Source: Halobacillus andaensis (GTDB lineage: Bacteria; Bacillota; Bacilli; Bacillales; Halobacillaceae). From it: a DNA stretch of 64,000 bases. Within the stretch, counting starts at the first letter, position 1; every line of letters starts with the position of its first letter. The stretch lies in assembly GCF_014636475.1 (NCBI RefSeq), contig NZ_BMEL01000001.1, forward strand, positions 124,001-188,000, written 5' to 3'. Below the pieces are notes generated by a model. The model saw only the letters and a list, made by a program, of their open reading frames with translations. It made no database searches and was not told where the DNA came from. The position numbers and the translations under genes are program-made. Shown here one piece after another: positions 1 to 8,544 of this stretch.

Positions 1-580
1 ACTATTAGGGGTAGTCCCAATCGGAATATTCCTAATCCAGCACTTAACTGTGAACTTTTTTGCAACACGTGGCCCAGAAGCGTTTAACTCGGCAGCTCAT
101 TTTATGGAGAGCTTACCGTATCGTTACGTTCTGGAGATTTTTATTATCTTCTTACCACTGTTGTTTCACTCCATTTATGGAGTATACATTGCATTCACGG
201 CTAAAAGTAATCTGAAGACCTTTGGTCACTTTAGAAACTGGATGTTTATGTTACAAAGATTCACAGGTATCATAACGCTCATTTTCATTGCGTGGCACGT
301 GTGGGAAACTCGTATAGCGATTGGATTTGGCTGGGCAGAATTGAACTATCAGTTGATGGAAGGCATCCTTACTGATCCATTCTTTTTCTGGTTCTACATA
401 GTAGGGGTAATCTCCACTACGTTCCACTTCTCTAATGGCCTATGGTCCTTCTTTGTAAGCTGGGGTATTACAGTTTCACCACGTTCACAACAAATCATGA
501 CTTATGTGAGCATTATTGTATTTGTTGCTATTTCCTACGTAGGTGTACGTACATTAATTCAATTTGCCTACGGAGTTTAA
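1..580 (+). CDS. sdhC: Succinate dehydrogenase cytochrome b558 subunit (5' end outside window)
   Basis: This is the membrane anchor of succinate:menaquinone reductase (complex II). It binds heme b and passes electrons from SdhB to menaquinone in the cytoplasmic membrane. The reading frame is open from base 2, so the gene starts upstream of the window; the GTG at 50 is an internal valine codon and not a start. About 190 residues are visible with several hydrophobic helices, and the text resembles B. subtilis SdhC closely (for example ATRG.EAFNSAAHFM, RNWMF.LQR.TGIITLIF and WHVWETRIA, whose histidine is a candidate heme ligand). It is followed 54 bases later by sdhA and then sdhB, the normal Bacillus operon order. 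Confidence 0.96.
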   Translation, partial: LLGVVPIGIFLIQHLTVNFFATRGPEAFNSAAHFMESLPYRYVLEIFIIFLPLLFHSIYGVYIAFTAKSNLKTFGHFRNWMFMLQRFTGIITLIFIAWHVWETRIAIGFGWAELNYQLMEGILTDPFFFWFYIVGVISTTFHFSNGLWSFFVSWGITVSPRSQQIMTYVSIIVFVAISYVGVRTLIQFAYGV

Positions 581-634
581 AAGTTTCATTGCACTGAAAC
601 GCGATAGAGAAAGTCAAGGGAGTGAGCATTAATT

Positions 635-2386
635 ATGAGTAATCGAAATATAGTAATTGTTGGTGGAGGTCTTGCAGGCCTGATGGCAACAATTAAAGCA
701 GCAGAGCAAGGTGTTCATGTTGACTTGCTCTCAGTAGTGCCTGTTAAGCGCTCTCACTCTGTTTGTGCACAAGGTGGTATTAACGGTGCCGTTAATACAA
801 AAGGTGAAGGAGATTCACCTTGGGAACACTTTGATGATACGGTATATGGAGGAGATTTCTTAGCAAACCAGCCGCCAGTTAAAGCAATGTGTGATGCGGC
901 GCCAGGTATTATCCACTTATTAGATCGTATGGGTGTTATGTTTAACCGTACACCGGAAGGGCTTCTTGATTTTCGCCGCTTCGGAGGTACGCAACACCAT
1001 AGAACAGCATTTGCCGGAGCAACTACTGGCCAGCAGCTGCTCTACGCTTTAGACGAACAAGTTCGTCGTCACGAGGTGAATGGTCTTGTAACCAAGTATG
1101 AAAATTGGGAGTTCCTATCCGCCATTATTGATGATAAAGGGGTAGGACGTGGTGTTGTAGGTCAAAACTTAAGCAACCATGAGATTAAAGCATTTCCAGC
1201 AGATGCCGTGATTATGGCGACTGGTGGTCCAGGGATTATCTTCGGAAAATCAACAAACTCAGTTATTAATACAGGTTCAGCTGCTGCTGCCTTGTACCAG
1301 CAAGGTGTTGATTATGCGAACGGGGAGTTTATTCAAATCCACCCGACAGCTATTCCAGGAGATGATAAGCTTCGTTTAATGAGTGAATCTGCTCGTGGTG
1401 AAGGTGGACGAGTATGGACTTATAAAGATGGAGAGCCATGGTACTTCTTAGAAGAGAAATATCCGGCTTACGGAAACCTTGTACCGCGAGATATTGCAAC
1501 ACGTGAAATCTTCGATGTCTGCGTGAACCAGAAGTTGGGGATCAACGGAGAAAACATGGTTTATCTTGATTTATCACACAAAGATCCTAAAGAACTAGAT
1601 GTAAAACTTGGCGGTATCATCGAAATCTATGAAAAATTTGTAGGAGAAGACCCAAGGAAAGTTCCGATGAAGATCTTCCCAGCTGTTCACTATTCGATGG
1701 GCGGCATGTGGGTTGATTTTGATCAAATGACAAATATCCCGGGCATTTTTGCTGCAGGTGAGTGCGATTACAGTCAGCATGGAGCAAACCGTTTGGGAGC
1801 AAACTCTCTATTATCTTCTATTTATGGCGGAATGGTAGCCGGCCCTAATGCCGTGAAGTATACGGAAGACTTGGAAACGATTTCTGATGAGATGACGTCA
1901 GCTTTGTTTGACCAAAAGGTTAAGGAAGAGCAGGAAAAATTCGAAGCGATTATGAATATGGACGGCGACGAGAATGCTTACCAGCTTCATAAAGAATTAG
2001 GTGAATGGATGACCGATAATGTGACGGTTGTTCGGGATAATGAGAAGCTTCTTCAAACCGATGAGAAGATTGTGGAGTTAATGGAACGTTATCAACGGAT
2101 TAACATTAATGATACATCAAGATGGAGTAACCAAGGTGCGATGTTTACTCGCCAGTTATGGAATATGCTTCAGCTTGCCCGCGTAGTCACTCAAGGAGCG
2201 TATAACCGTAACGAAAGTCGTGGAGCTCATTATAAACCAGCGTTTCCTGACCGTAATGATGAAGAATGGTTGAAAACTACTGTTGCTAGTTATGACAAAG
2301 AAAATAATAAACCAGTTTTCCGTTACGATCCAGTAGACACGAGTCTAATTGAGCCTCGTAAACGTGATTACTCGAAGAGCAAATAA
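635..2386 (+). CDS. sdhA: Succinate dehydrogenase flavoprotein subunit
   Basis: The flavoprotein subunit oxidises succinate to fumarate and passes electrons to SdhB on the inner face of the membrane. It is 583 residues, close to the roughly 586 of B. subtilis SdhA. An N-terminal dinucleotide fold (GGGLAG, residues 10-15) is followed by SHSVCAQGG with His41 placed to carry the covalent FAD. The HGANRLGANSLL motif holds the family's catalytic arginine (about Arg386). The ATG is preceded by AGGGAG. Second gene of sdhCAB, with a short 15-base gap to sdhB. Confidence 0.97.
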   Translation: MSNRNIVIVGGGLAGLMATIKAAEQGVHVDLLSVVPVKRSHSVCAQGGINGAVNTKGEGDSPWEHFDDTVYGGDFLANQPPVKAMCDAAPGIIHLLDRMGVMFNRTPEGLLDFRRFGGTQHHRTAFAGATTGQQLLYALDEQVRRHEVNGLVTKYENWEFLSAIIDDKGVGRGVVGQNLSNHEIKAFPADAVIMATGGPGIIFGKSTNSVINTGSAAAALYQQGVDYANGEFIQIHPTAIPGDDKLRLMSESARGEGGRVWTYKDGEPWYFLEEKYPAYGNLVPRDIATREIFDVCVNQKLGINGENMVYLDLSHKDPKELDVKLGGIIEIYEKFVGEDPRKVPMKIFPAVHYSMGGMWVDFDQMTNIPGIFAAGECDYSQHGANRLGANSLLSSIYGGMVAGPNAVKYTEDLETISDEMTSALFDQKVKEEQEKFEAIMNMDGDENAYQLHKELGEWMTDNVTVVRDNEKLLQTDEKIVELMERYQRININDTSRWSNQGAMFTRQLWNMLQLARVVTQGAYNRNESRGAHYKPAFPDRNDEEWLKTTVASYDKENNKPVFRYDPVDTSLIEPRKRDYSKSK

Positions 2387-2401
2387 AGGAGGTCCATCAT
2401 C

Positions 2402-3166
2402 ATGAGCGAAGATAAATCGATAACGTTTATTATCACTCGTCAGGACGATCCGGAATCCCAGCCGTATGAGGAAACCTTTGAGATTCCTTATCGTAAGAAT
2501 ATGAACGTTATTTCTGCTTTAATGGAGATACGCCGTAACCCAGTGAATGCAGATGGAAAATCAACTACTCCTGTGTACTGGGATATGGGATGTTTAGAAG
2601 AAGTATGTGGAGCTTGTTCGATGGTTATCAATGGTTCCCCCAGACAATCATGTACAGCTCTAGTGGATAAATTAGAGCAGCCAATTCGTTTGGCTCCGAT
2701 GACAACATTCCCGGTAATGCGTGACCTAGCTGTAGATCGCAGCCGTATGTTCGATTCATTGAAAAAGGTGAAAGCTTGGGTTCCCATTGATGGAACTCAC
2801 GATTTAGGTCCAGGACCTAAAATGCCCGAAAGTAAACGTCAATGGGCTTATGAACTTTCTAAATGCATGACTTGCGGCGTATGCTTAGAAGCCTGCCCGA
2901 ATGTAAATAGTAAGTCTGACTTTATTGGTCCAGCCCCTCTTTCTCAAGTACGTCTGTTTAACTCACATCCAACAGGAGCCATGAATAAGAGTGAACGATT
3001 GCAAACCATTATGGATGAAGAAGGCTTAATGGGATGCGGTAACGCTCAAAACTGTGTAGAGTCTTGTCCTAAGGGGATTCCTCTAACAACGTCTATTGCA
3101 GCCTTAAACCGTGATACGGCAATCGAATCATTTAAAAGCTTTTTTGGAAGTGACCAGCGCGTGTAA
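2402..3166 (+). CDS. sdhB: Succinate dehydrogenase iron-sulfur subunit
   Basis: The iron-sulfur subunit wires electrons from the SdhA flavin to the SdhC heme/quinone site. It is 254 residues. The N-terminal ferredoxin-like part has the cysteine set GCLEEVCGAC...SC for the [2Fe-2S] cluster. The C-terminal part has CMTCGVCLEACP and CGNAQNCVESCPKG for the [4Fe-4S] and [3Fe-4S] clusters, as in other menaquinone-type enzymes. AAAGGAGG precedes the ATG. A strong intrinsic terminator follows directly, closing the sdh operon. Confidence 0.97.
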   Translation: MSEDKSITFIITRQDDPESQPYEETFEIPYRKNMNVISALMEIRRNPVNADGKSTTPVYWDMGCLEEVCGACSMVINGSPRQSCTALVDKLEQPIRLAPMTTFPVMRDLAVDRSRMFDSLKKVKAWVPIDGTHDLGPGPKMPESKRQWAYELSKCMTCGVCLEACPNVNSKSDFIGPAPLSQVRLFNSHPTGAMNKSERLQTIMDEEGLMGCGNAQNCVESCPKGIPLTTSIAALNRDTAIESFKSFFGSDQRV

Positions 3167-3180
3167 TAGTAAGAATAAAA

Positions 3181-3215
3181 AAATACCTCTGCGATTTAGC
3201 AGAGGTATTTTTTTA
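3181..3215 (+). terminator. Intrinsic terminator of sdhCAB
   Basis: A 12-bp perfect stem (3181-3192 with 3199-3210), a 6-base loop and a run of seven T. A 29-base portion of this sequence (3187-3215) reappears with two mismatches at 3711-3739. Confidence 0.93.
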
Positions 3216-3278
3216 GGTTGTTGAAAAAGCTTTGACGGATAGAGTAGGGTATTAGATTATGGTTCCTTCATAGTTGCC

Positions 3279-3410
3279 TGGTGAAAAGGAACAGGGAAAA
3301 GCGCCGCTTTCCACGGGGCAAGATGGAAAGTCTCCTCGGTCTGAGACCTCCGGTGTCTTTCCTGTCTGCTCGTCCCGAAGGAGTCGTCACTTTTTCCATT
3401 CCTTTTATCA
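3279..3410. repeat. Palindromic intergenic repeat, copy 1 (reverse orientation)
   Basis: This stretch folds as a long imperfect hairpin: arms near 3281-3303 and 3385-3409 are inverted copies rich in AAAAGGAA. Read on the minus strand, the core carries the same blocks, in the same order, as copy 2 at 3511-3626 (ACTCCT..GGGA, then CCGGA.GG.CT, then GAGGAG.C, then TGGAAAG). Copy 3 at 30624-30744 shares the outer blocks. The layout resembles long palindromic repeats I remember from halophilic and alkaliphilic Bacillaceae, but this was not checked against a database. Open frames across it are artefacts of the palindrome. Confidence 0.75.
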
Positions 3411-3510
3411 AATTGGGGTTTGGAACCATCGTAGATTGAATGCCCGGCTGCAAACTCTGTTTCCGTAAGTGCACAGATTATTTTTTAAAAATGATCGATT
3501 ATTAAAAAAG

Positions 3511-3626
3511 GATTTTAGGAAACGGCGAGACTCCTAAGGGAGATACGAATCAGGTGTGACTCCGGAAGGCTTAAGCTTGAGGAGGCACACCATTCGCACC
3601 TGGAAAGGGAGTCGTTTCCTAAAACC
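3511..3626. repeat. Palindromic intergenic repeat, copy 2 (forward orientation)
   Basis: Outer arms 3512-3524 and 3613-3625 are inverted copies (TTTTAGGAAACG against CGTTTCCTAAAA). The inside carries GAGACTCCT, ACTCCGGAAGG, TTGAGGAGGC and TGGAAAGGGAGTCG in order, the same order as copy 1 read on the opposite strand. No protein-coding signal is seen. It lies about 100 bases from copy 1 and in the opposite orientation, within the spacer between sdhB and comP. Confidence 0.75.
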
Positions 3627-3710
3627 CTTTATTCTATCAAAGGAAAGAACCTTACACATGGGAAAAAAATGTAGAGACACCTAAAGTTTCTCTACAAACT
3701 GTAAAGCTAT

Positions 3711-3739
3711 CTTTGCGATTTAGCGGAGGTATTTTTTTA
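3711..3739 (+). repeat. Second copy of the sdhB terminator sequence
   Basis: These 29 bases match 3187-3215 at 27 positions, including the loop, the right arm and the seven-T run. The left stem arm is degraded, so its function as a terminator is doubtful. The two copies form a direct repeat around the segment that holds both palindromic elements. The rest of the spacer (3216-3814) shows only these repeats, a small perfect hairpin at 3671-3695 and the comP promoter. Confidence 0.8.
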
Positions 3740-3752
3740 TGGGAGAAAAGGG

Positions 3753-3780
3753 TTGTCGCACTTGATGTGAGTAGTATAAT
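3753..3780 (+). promoter_or_regulatory. Putative SigA promoter of comPA
   Basis: TTGTCG (3753-3758) and a consensus TATAAT (3775-3780) with a 16-base spacer, about 35 bases ahead of the ATG at 3815. It lies inside the upstream extension of the open frame, supporting the downstream start. Confidence 0.55.
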
Positions 3781-3814
3781 AGAAGGGATTCACAAGTTAA
3801 AAGGTGGAGTACGA

Positions 3815-6139
3815 ATGGCTTCAATTAATAAAAAAGAACTATTAATTCTTTTATTTATTTTAGGATCTGCAAGTTATATTACATTTATTTCTATCACCCA
3901 GCCATTTCTAGGAATTGAAGTGGTCCAGAAAGAAGACGATTGGATTATTTCTAAAATAAATGGGGACAGTTGGGCGGATAAAGAGAATGTACCCGTTGGT
4001 GCCACGATTGAATCTGTGAACGGGGAAGCACCCGAACAGCACTATTCTATTACAATGTTTCAAAACCTTGAAAATGCGAATTCTTTTACTTTAGAAGATG
4101 AGGGGACGCGTTTATCTTATAACGGCATTGAGCAGACTTCAGCTACTCACTGGATATTCTTTGTTATTATTCCAGTATTGTTTTTGATAGGTGTGCTCTG
4201 GATTTCTCATCTTGTGTATCAAAAGGTTGATCGCCGCTATTCCGTACATTTACTCATGCTCTTTTTTCTAACCATTGGTTTGGGCTACATTAGCAATAGC
4301 GGAGCTGTAAGGGATAATATGTATAGCGTGTTTTTAAACACGTTTCTTTTCTTAATCTCTATAGTGATTTTAATTCATTTCTTATACAAGTATTTTTCAG
4401 AACTTGGCATCTTCTGGTTCTCTAAACGATGGTATTATGCCCTTTATTGGATGGTAGGGATTGTTACTATTGTTGAAAGTATATTTTTAATGAGCGGGCA
4501 ATATCCGACATTTATTTACCATATTCCACGAATACTGTTGTTAGGTCTATATAGTGTCTTGTTTTTCATTATTTACCGAGGGCTTTATTTACACAGGAAT
4601 GATTCATATCGTACGTTGTTTAAATATGTATGTATTGGAATGACGATTGCATTCCTTCCTTATATTTCCCTTTACCTTATCCCTGCATTATCCATAGGAG
4701 TTAAATTGATTCCTATAGAATTTGCAGCCTCGTTTCTCATTGCTCTGCCTGTAACGTTTATGTACCTGGTTACTCGAGAGCAGTTAATAGATATTAACTT
4801 CTATATGGGAAGGTTAAGGTATTACGTATTATTATCAGTGGTACCGAGTCTTTTAATTACCATTGCGCTCTCTATTATTTTAAATCAATCGTTATCGTTT
4901 GTTTATTATTTTGAGATTTTTATCGTGATCAATGTGATTCTTATTCTTTTTCTCTCAATTAAAGAAGTGCTGGACTTTAAGCTGCAGCAATATCTATTTG
5001 CAGCACGCTACAGTTACCAAGAAAGTATGCACCGCATGTCAAAAAATATGAAAGATCAAACGAATGCGGTGGATTTAATGAAAGTGCTAAGAAATGAAAT
5101 TAGCAATGTTTTAAATGTGCGTGACATCTATATTTATTCGAAACATAACAAAAAAACGTTGTATTGTGTGTATGACCCTATTCCTGAAGATATATTAGAT
5201 CATTTTGAGAAATATTTTTCTACTCATAGTTATGATATTGGATCGATTATTGAAACTGAAAAAGGCTTTGGCGTTATAGTAGGATACTCATTAGAAAAAA
5301 TTACAATGCTCTGGTGTAGAGGTAAAAAAGACTTCACTACCTTAAATCGTGATGAAAAAACGTATTTACAAACGATTTCTCACAATGCCAATATCGCTAT
5401 TGAAAATATGAACCTCATCGAAGATCTTCTTAAGGAACTCAGAACTTTAAGAAGCGATCAAACACAGCAGTATCCAGCGTGGTTGTCGCGACTATTATTT
5501 TCCATTGCAGAGAACCAAAGAAAACAGCTTTCTATCGATCTTCATGATACTGTATTACAAGAACAGCTTTATTTATACAGGAGAATGGATGATTTGATCG
5601 GTAAGCGCAAAGATTTACCGAAAACGTTAAACTCTGAGTTAAACATGTTCAAAGAATCCATTTTAGATAGTATCCATCTCATTAGAGAGACATGTAATGA
5701 ACTGCGTCCTGCTTTTATTGAAGAATTAGGATTAGTTCATGCATTGGAAGACTTAATTGAACAATATCAGTTACGTTCGAACTTTACCGTTTATTTTACA
5801 CATGAAGGCTTTCATGCAGACTTGGATCAAGAAAGGGTCCTGGCCATTTTTCGAATCGTGCAAGAGCTATTATCGAATGCCATGAAACATTCGGAAGCGA
5901 AAATTGTTAAATTAAGCCTTGCGAATGATCACGAAGGGGTTACTCTTATTTACTCTGATGATGGGCAAGGTATGGATTACTCTTTTCAAAGAGACTTGTT
6001 TTCCCACATTGGTTTATCGGGTATCGAACAACGTGTGCATGGTCTAAATGGAAGTCTTACGATAGACACTGCCCCGGGCAAAGGGTTTAAATCAACGATT
6101 TCCTTCCCTTACACCGTTAGCAAGGAGGCAACAGTATGA
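3815..6139 (+). CDS. comP: ComP-like membrane sensor histidine kinase
   Basis: Sensor kinase of the quorum-sensing competence pathway type. It is 774 residues from the ATG at 3815, which has GGTGGAG upstream; B. subtilis ComP is 769. A first membrane helix is followed by a short PDZ-like extracytoplasmic part (about residues 25-100), then about seven more helices up to roughly residue 400. A linker and GAF-like part follow, then a HisKA_3 box with DLHDTVLQ (phosphoacceptor His577) and a HATPase_c domain (LLSNAMKHS, DDGQGMD, GLSGIEQRV, GKGFKS). Stretches such as FYMGRLRYYVLLS and KEVLDFKL match my memory of B. subtilis ComP. Its stop overlaps the comA start by 4 bases. No comQ or comX gene is visible upstream, so the ligand is unknown. 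A different NarL-type sensor of the same architecture is the main alternative. Confidence 0.85.
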   Translation: MASINKKELLILLFILGSASYITFISITQPFLGIEVVQKEDDWIISKINGDSWADKENVPVGATIESVNGEAPEQHYSITMFQNLENANSFTLEDEGTRLSYNGIEQTSATHWIFFVIIPVLFLIGVLWISHLVYQKVDRRYSVHLLMLFFLTIGLGYISNSGAVRDNMYSVFLNTFLFLISIVILIHFLYKYFSELGIFWFSKRWYYALYWMVGIVTIVESIFLMSGQYPTFIYHIPRILLLGLYSVLFFIIYRGLYLHRNDSYRTLFKYVCIGMTIAFLPYISLYLIPALSIGVKLIPIEFAASFLIALPVTFMYLVTREQLIDINFYMGRLRYYVLLSVVPSLLITIALSIILNQSLSFVYYFEIFIVINVILILFLSIKEVLDFKLQQYLFAARYSYQESMHRMSKNMKDQTNAVDLMKVLRNEISNVLNVRDIYIYSKHNKKTLYCVYDPIPEDILDHFEKYFSTHSYDIGSIIETEKGFGVIVGYSLEKITMLWCRGKKDFTTLNRDEKTYLQTISHNANIAIENMNLIEDLLKELRTLRSDQTQQYPAWLSRLLFSIAENQRKQLSIDLHDTVLQEQLYLYRRMDDLIGKRKDLPKTLNSELNMFKESILDSIHLIRETCNELRPAFIEELGLVHALEDLIEQYQLRSNFTVYFTHEGFHADLDQERVLAIFRIVQELLSNAMKHSEAKIVKLSLANDHEGVTLIYSDDGQGMDYSFQRDLFSHIGLSGIEQRVHGLNGSLTIDTAPGKGFKSTISFPYTVSKEATV

Positions 6140-6783
6140 CGCAAGTATTAATTGTAGACGACCACCCTGCAGTAGGGGCCGGGACGAAAGCAATGCTGGA
6201 ACAGGAAGAAGATATGAAGGTTGATGTGATCGATCAACCGGAAGAGGCGGAAGCGATGTTAGCTTCCAATATGTATGACATCGTGCTTCTTGATTTATAT
6301 ATGCCTGGAATGAGCGGGGTCGATCTCGCAAAAAAATTACGTAAACATCATCCGGATTTAGCTATCCTTATTTATACGGGGTTTGATCTGAGTACTCATT
6401 TTAATATGTTGGTTGAAGCGAACATTAACGGGTTTGTAAGTAAAACAGCCTCTAGTGAACAGCTTATCAATGTGATTCGTTGTGCGCTTCGTGATGAAGT
6501 GGTGCTTCCGCTGCACCTTTTTAAGCAACTGCGGCGTTCTGAAGCTAGCGTCAGCCACCATTCGGAAAATGAGGGGATTAATTTATCTTTAAATGAGAAA
6601 GAACAATCCATTCTAAAAGAAGTCGCCTCAGGTCTGACCAATAGAGAAATCGCTCAAACTCTTCATATGTCACAGCGAAGCGTTGAATACACGCTTACCG
6701 GAATATTTAATAAACTGTCTGTAAAATCGCGAACGGAAGCCCTTTTTAAAGCGCAAGAACTAGGACTAGTGTCTAAAACGTAA
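6136..6783 (+). CDS. comA: ComA-like response regulator (NarL/LuxR type)
   Basis: Response regulator expected to be phosphorylated by the adjacent kinase and to activate transcription. It is 215 residues. The receiver domain (1-120) has the acidic pair Asp8/Asp9, the phosphoacceptor Asp53 in LLDLYMPGMSG, the switch residue in YTG and the lysine in SKT. A linker is followed by a LuxR helix-turn-helix (about 150-212: SGLTNREIAQTLHMSQRSVEYTL and VKSRTEA). The pattern DDHPAV at the start and SRTEA at the end matches B. subtilis ComA. The ATGA overlap with comP points to translational coupling. Direct targets cannot be told from this window. Confidence 0.87.
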   Translation: MTQVLIVDDHPAVGAGTKAMLEQEEDMKVDVIDQPEEAEAMLASNMYDIVLLDLYMPGMSGVDLAKKLRKHHPDLAILIYTGFDLSTHFNMLVEANINGFVSKTASSEQLINVIRCALRDEVVLPLHLFKQLRRSEASVSHHSENEGINLSLNEKEQSILKEVASGLTNREIAQTLHMSQRSVEYTLTGIFNKLSVKSRTEALFKAQELGLVSKT

Positions 6784-6791
6784 ACGACCGG

Positions 6792-6820
6792 CACAGGGCC
6801 ATCCCTCCCTTCATACGATA
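6792..6820 (+). promoter_or_regulatory. SigK-type promoter of gerE
   Basis: CACA at 6792-6795 and CATACGATA at 6812-6820 fit the mACm-N16-CATANNNTA consensus of the late mother-cell factor SigK exactly. In B. subtilis gerE is SigK-dependent. The predicted start lies about 50 bases ahead of the GTG. Confidence 0.8.
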
Positions 6821-6876
6821 TTATGACTAAATAATTCCCTCCGATAAAGCTCTAGATAACAAGGAGGGGTACGCTT

Positions 6877-7101
6877 GTGAAGGAGGAGGGCTATAGGCCA
6901 GCACAAATTCTTACGAAACGCGAGCGCGAGGTTTTCGAGCTTTTAGTGCAAGATAAGACGACGAAAGAAATTGCTGAAGAATTGTTCATTTCGGAAAAAA
7001 CGGTGAGGAATCACATCTCTAATGCGATGCAAAAGTTAGGCGTAAAAGGGAGATCTCAAGCAGTAGTGGAGTTACTACGTATGGGTGAACTTAAACTTTA
7101 G
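6877..7101 (+). CDS. gerE: Late mother-cell transcription factor GerE
   Basis: A 74-residue stand-alone LuxR-type DNA-binding protein that regulates late spore coat genes. Nearly the entire chain is the helix-turn-helix (TKREREVFELL, then KEIAEELFISEKTVRNHISN), practically identical to B. subtilis GerE. The start is GTG at 6877 behind AAGGAGGGG. It has its own SigK-type promoter. An imperfect hairpin with arms CAGGCAT/ATGCCTG (7129-7159) follows but has no clear U tract. Confidence 0.97.
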   Translation: MKEEGYRPAQILTKREREVFELLVQDKTTKEIAEELFISEKTVRNHISNAMQKLGVKGRSQAVVELLRMGELKL

Positions 7102-7252
7102 CGGAATAAGACGTCGTAGAAAACCTTTCAGGCATTGGAAGCTTATATTTTCATGCCTGGGAGGATTTTCATTTTTATGAAGTTTACCTTGAATTATGGA
7201 GAAAAAACAGTGAGAATATAAGGAATAGACTAATTTGCGAGGAGTGCTTTAT

Positions 7253-7696
7253 GTGTCACATCCATCATCTACTATTGCTGATATTGAAAAAGAATTAAGG
7301 TACATAGCAGGAATTATCAAACAGAAGGGTAGAGAGATTTTAGACCATTATCCGATTACTGCCCCTCAGTTCGTTGCGCTCCAATGGTTATTAGAAAAAG
7401 GCGATCTAACGATTGGAGAACTTTCTAATCACATTCATTTAGCGTGCAGCACAACGACAGATTTAGTAGATCGAATGGAGAAGAATGCTTTAGTTGAACG
7501 TGTGCGTGATCCTAAAGATCGCCGCGTCGTCCGTATTCACGTTTTAAATAAAGGAAAACAAATTATACACGAGGTGATAGAAAAGCGACAAGAGTACCTC
7601 CAGGGTGTGCTTAACGACATGCCAAAAGAGGACGTGGAAACACTTAATAAATTATTAAGCCTTTTGCATGAAAATATGTTGGAGACATCTAAGTAG
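7253..7696 (+). CDS. ysmB: MarR-family transcriptional regulator (YsmB-like)
   Basis: A small winged-helix regulator of about 147 residues. The region TIGELSNHIHLACSTTTDLVDRME is the recognition part and VRDPKDRRVVRI is the wing with the family's DxRxxR-type signature. The open frame continues to a TTG at 7235, but GAGGAG at 7239-7244 sits eight bases before the GTG at 7253, so I prefer GTG. It lies between gerE and racE exactly as ysmB does in B. subtilis. Ligand and targets are unknown. Confidence 0.87.
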   Translation: MSHPSSTIADIEKELRYIAGIIKQKGREILDHYPITAPQFVALQWLLEKGDLTIGELSNHIHLACSTTTDLVDRMEKNALVERVRDPKDRRVVRIHVLNKGKQIIHEVIEKRQEYLQGVLNDMPKEDVETLNKLLSLLHENMLETSK

Positions 7697-7722
7697 AAAC
7701 AACAACGAAAAGAGGGGTTGAA

Positions 7723-8544
7723 TTGCGACAGCCAATTGGAGTTATTGATTCAGGCGTCGGCGGACTTACAGTAGCAAGAGAACTAATGAGACAGTTACCT
7801 AAAGAAAAGTTTATTTACTTAGGTGATACTCAGCGCTGTCCTTATGGTCCTCGTCCTAAAGAACAGGTGAAACGCTATACGTGGCAAATGGTCCATTATT
7901 TATTAGAAAAAGATATTAAAATGTTAATCGTAGCCTGTAATACAGCAACAGCTTATACCCTGCAGGAACTTCAATCGACATTGTCTATACCGGTGATTGG
8001 TGTGATTGAGCCGGGTGCACGAGCAGCCATTAAAAGCAGTCAAAACAAACAGATTGGTGTAATTGGGACAGAAGGTACCATAAGCAGTGAAGCTTATCCA
8101 AGAACATTAAAAGCGATTGACCATTCTATTTCAGTGGATGGATTAGCTTGTCCTCCTTTTGTTCCCATGATTGAAAACGGTATTTTATCGGGGAATGAAG
8201 CTGAAAAGATCGTGGCAGAAACATTACAGCCTTTAAAGAATAAAAATGAGATGGATACATTAATCCTTGGCTGTACCCATTATCCACTCATTAAACATTT
8301 AGTCCAAACTGAGATGGGACCAGCTATTCAAGTGATTAGTTCAGGGGAAGAGACAGCCCGGGAAGCGAGTTTAATATTAGCTTATCACGGTTTGCTTGAA
8401 CAAGGGAATATACTGCCAACCCATGAATTTTACACTACAGGTAATATGGAGAAATTTCGGAACATAGCCAATCGTTGGTTTGAGGCCCCTATTCAAATAT
8501 TAGAACGTGTTAATCTTGATACAAAGCAAAGCTCCGCTAACTAA
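7723..8544 (+). CDS. racE: Glutamate racemase
   Basis: Converts L-glutamate to D-glutamate for peptidoglycan. It is 273 residues with the family's two catalytic cysteines, Cys72 in VACNTATA and Cys184 in GCTHYPL, and the N-terminal DSGVGG with Asp9. The start is TTG at 7723 behind AGAGGGG. It sits 26 bases after the MarR gene. The stop codon lies inside the loop of the following terminator hairpin. Confidence 0.96.
   Translation: MRQPIGVIDSGVGGLTVARELMRQLPKEKFIYLGDTQRCPYGPRPKEQVKRYTWQMVHYLLEKDIKMLIVACNTATAYTLQELQSTLSIPVIGVIEPGARAAIKSSQNKQIGVIGTEGTISSEAYPRTLKAIDHSISVDGLACPPFVPMIENGILSGNEAEKIVAETLQPLKNKNEMDTLILGCTHYPLIKHLVQTEMGPAIQVISSGEETAREASLILAYHGLLEQGNILPTHEFYTTGNMEKFRNIANRWFEAPIQILERVNLDTKQSSAN

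Noticed and set aside
3268-3474. Open frames on both strands in the spacer after sdhB
   Set aside because: Both are produced by the palindromic repeat; no coding signal.
3713-3814. An extended N-terminus of ComP from 3713
   Set aside because: It would translate through the duplicated terminator and the promoter; the ATG at 3815 has a ribosome site and precedes the first membrane helix.
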